The notes beneath the pieces are model-generated. The model was not told the origin of the DNA and did no database searches. It worked only from the letters and a program-made list of their open reading frames with translations. Below, piece after piece: positions 16,482 through 16,702 of a DNA stretch of 16,702 nucleotides (within the stretch, counting starts at the first letter, position 1; the number at the start of each line of letters is the position of its first letter). Made by a program: the position numbers and the translations under genes. Source of the DNA: Gracilaria caudata (lineage: Eukaryota; Rhodophyta; Florideophyceae; Gracilariales; Gracilariaceae); the NCBI GenBank assembly GCA_030374735.1, contig JASCIV010000563.1, forward strand, positions 1-16,702. The letters run 5' to 3'.

Positions 16482-16702
16482 CATTATGTCACCGATGTTG
16501 TCGATAGCCTTCGGAGACGTGTAAGCACATGTGGCGTCCAGATTCCAGGTGATTCCAACTCTACCCAACTTCCGGGAAACGGCCGAATTCGAACAACCGG
16601 GTTACGAGGGTTCTCTCTCTCTCTCTCTTTTATGGAAACGGTGAAGCTAATTCCGCTTCTACGCGTGGGTTTGCTCAAGACCCAACGACCTATAATACCT
16701 CT
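16482..16702. other. Intergenic end of window
   Basis: No gene. Contains GTGACAT-T-ATGTCAC near 16480-16494 and the TC microsatellite. Confidence 0.4.
16612..16628. repeat. TC dinucleotide microsatellite
   Basis: About eight uninterrupted TC units. Confidence 0.8.

Noticed and set aside
16253..16507. 84-codon plus frame with several cysteines
   Set aside because: It starts at GTG, with no ATG until late, and no splice site links it to another exon.

Overview
The window looks like nuclear DNA of a eukaryote. Coding signals sit on both strands, most genes are single-exon, and strong genes have a TATA-like box 30-180 bp upstream of a good Kozak ATG. One gene is split by GT-AG introns, one of which carries a perfect TACTAAC branch site. 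Several ORFs that look longer begin at GTG or TTG, so true starts were moved to ATGs. An intron-poor alga or protist fits; a red alga is possible, but I cannot name the organism from sequence alone. No rRNA, tRNA, CRISPR or bacterial operon structure was seen.

Layout. 1-2.5 kb is gene-poor: a 507-bp element with 23-bp terminal inverted repeats and an ACT target duplication (1101-1607), then an AT-rich block bounded by 31-bp inverted repeats (1850-2239). A possible small plus-strand gene (2589-2834) converges with a small secreted Cys-rich protein on minus (2855-3256). 3.4-4.85 kb is non-coding and rich in perfect hairpins. A compact C2H2 zinc-finger protein with a basic nuclear-localisation patch lies at 4987-5535 (+).

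The best recognised gene is a four-exon ionotropic glutamate receptor (iGluR)-like protein on minus (6086-7927): signal peptide, S1, M1, short polar pore segment, M3, S2 and M4, with no amino-terminal domain, 468 aa in my model. Upstream of it is a doubtful 126-aa ORF (8149-8529, minus). A secreted Cys-rich protein follows at 9059-9604 (+).

Two genes with the same architecture (two N-terminal membrane helices, a Cys-containing glycosylatable ectodomain, a third helix and a cytosolic tail) are transcribed divergently: 337 aa at 10007-11020 (-) and 495 aa at 12576-14063 (+). Their 1.55-kb shared upstream region holds a 34-bp palindrome close to the plus-strand TATA box. A GC-rich gene for a 3-4-helix membrane protein lies at 14724-15527 (-). 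The rest, to 16702, is mostly AT-rich with one doubtful small ORF and a TC microsatellite.

Together the readable genes are biased towards the cell surface and secretion: a ligand-gated-channel-like receptor, two secreted Cys-rich proteins, and three multi-helix membrane proteins. That they work together is inference from proximity only.
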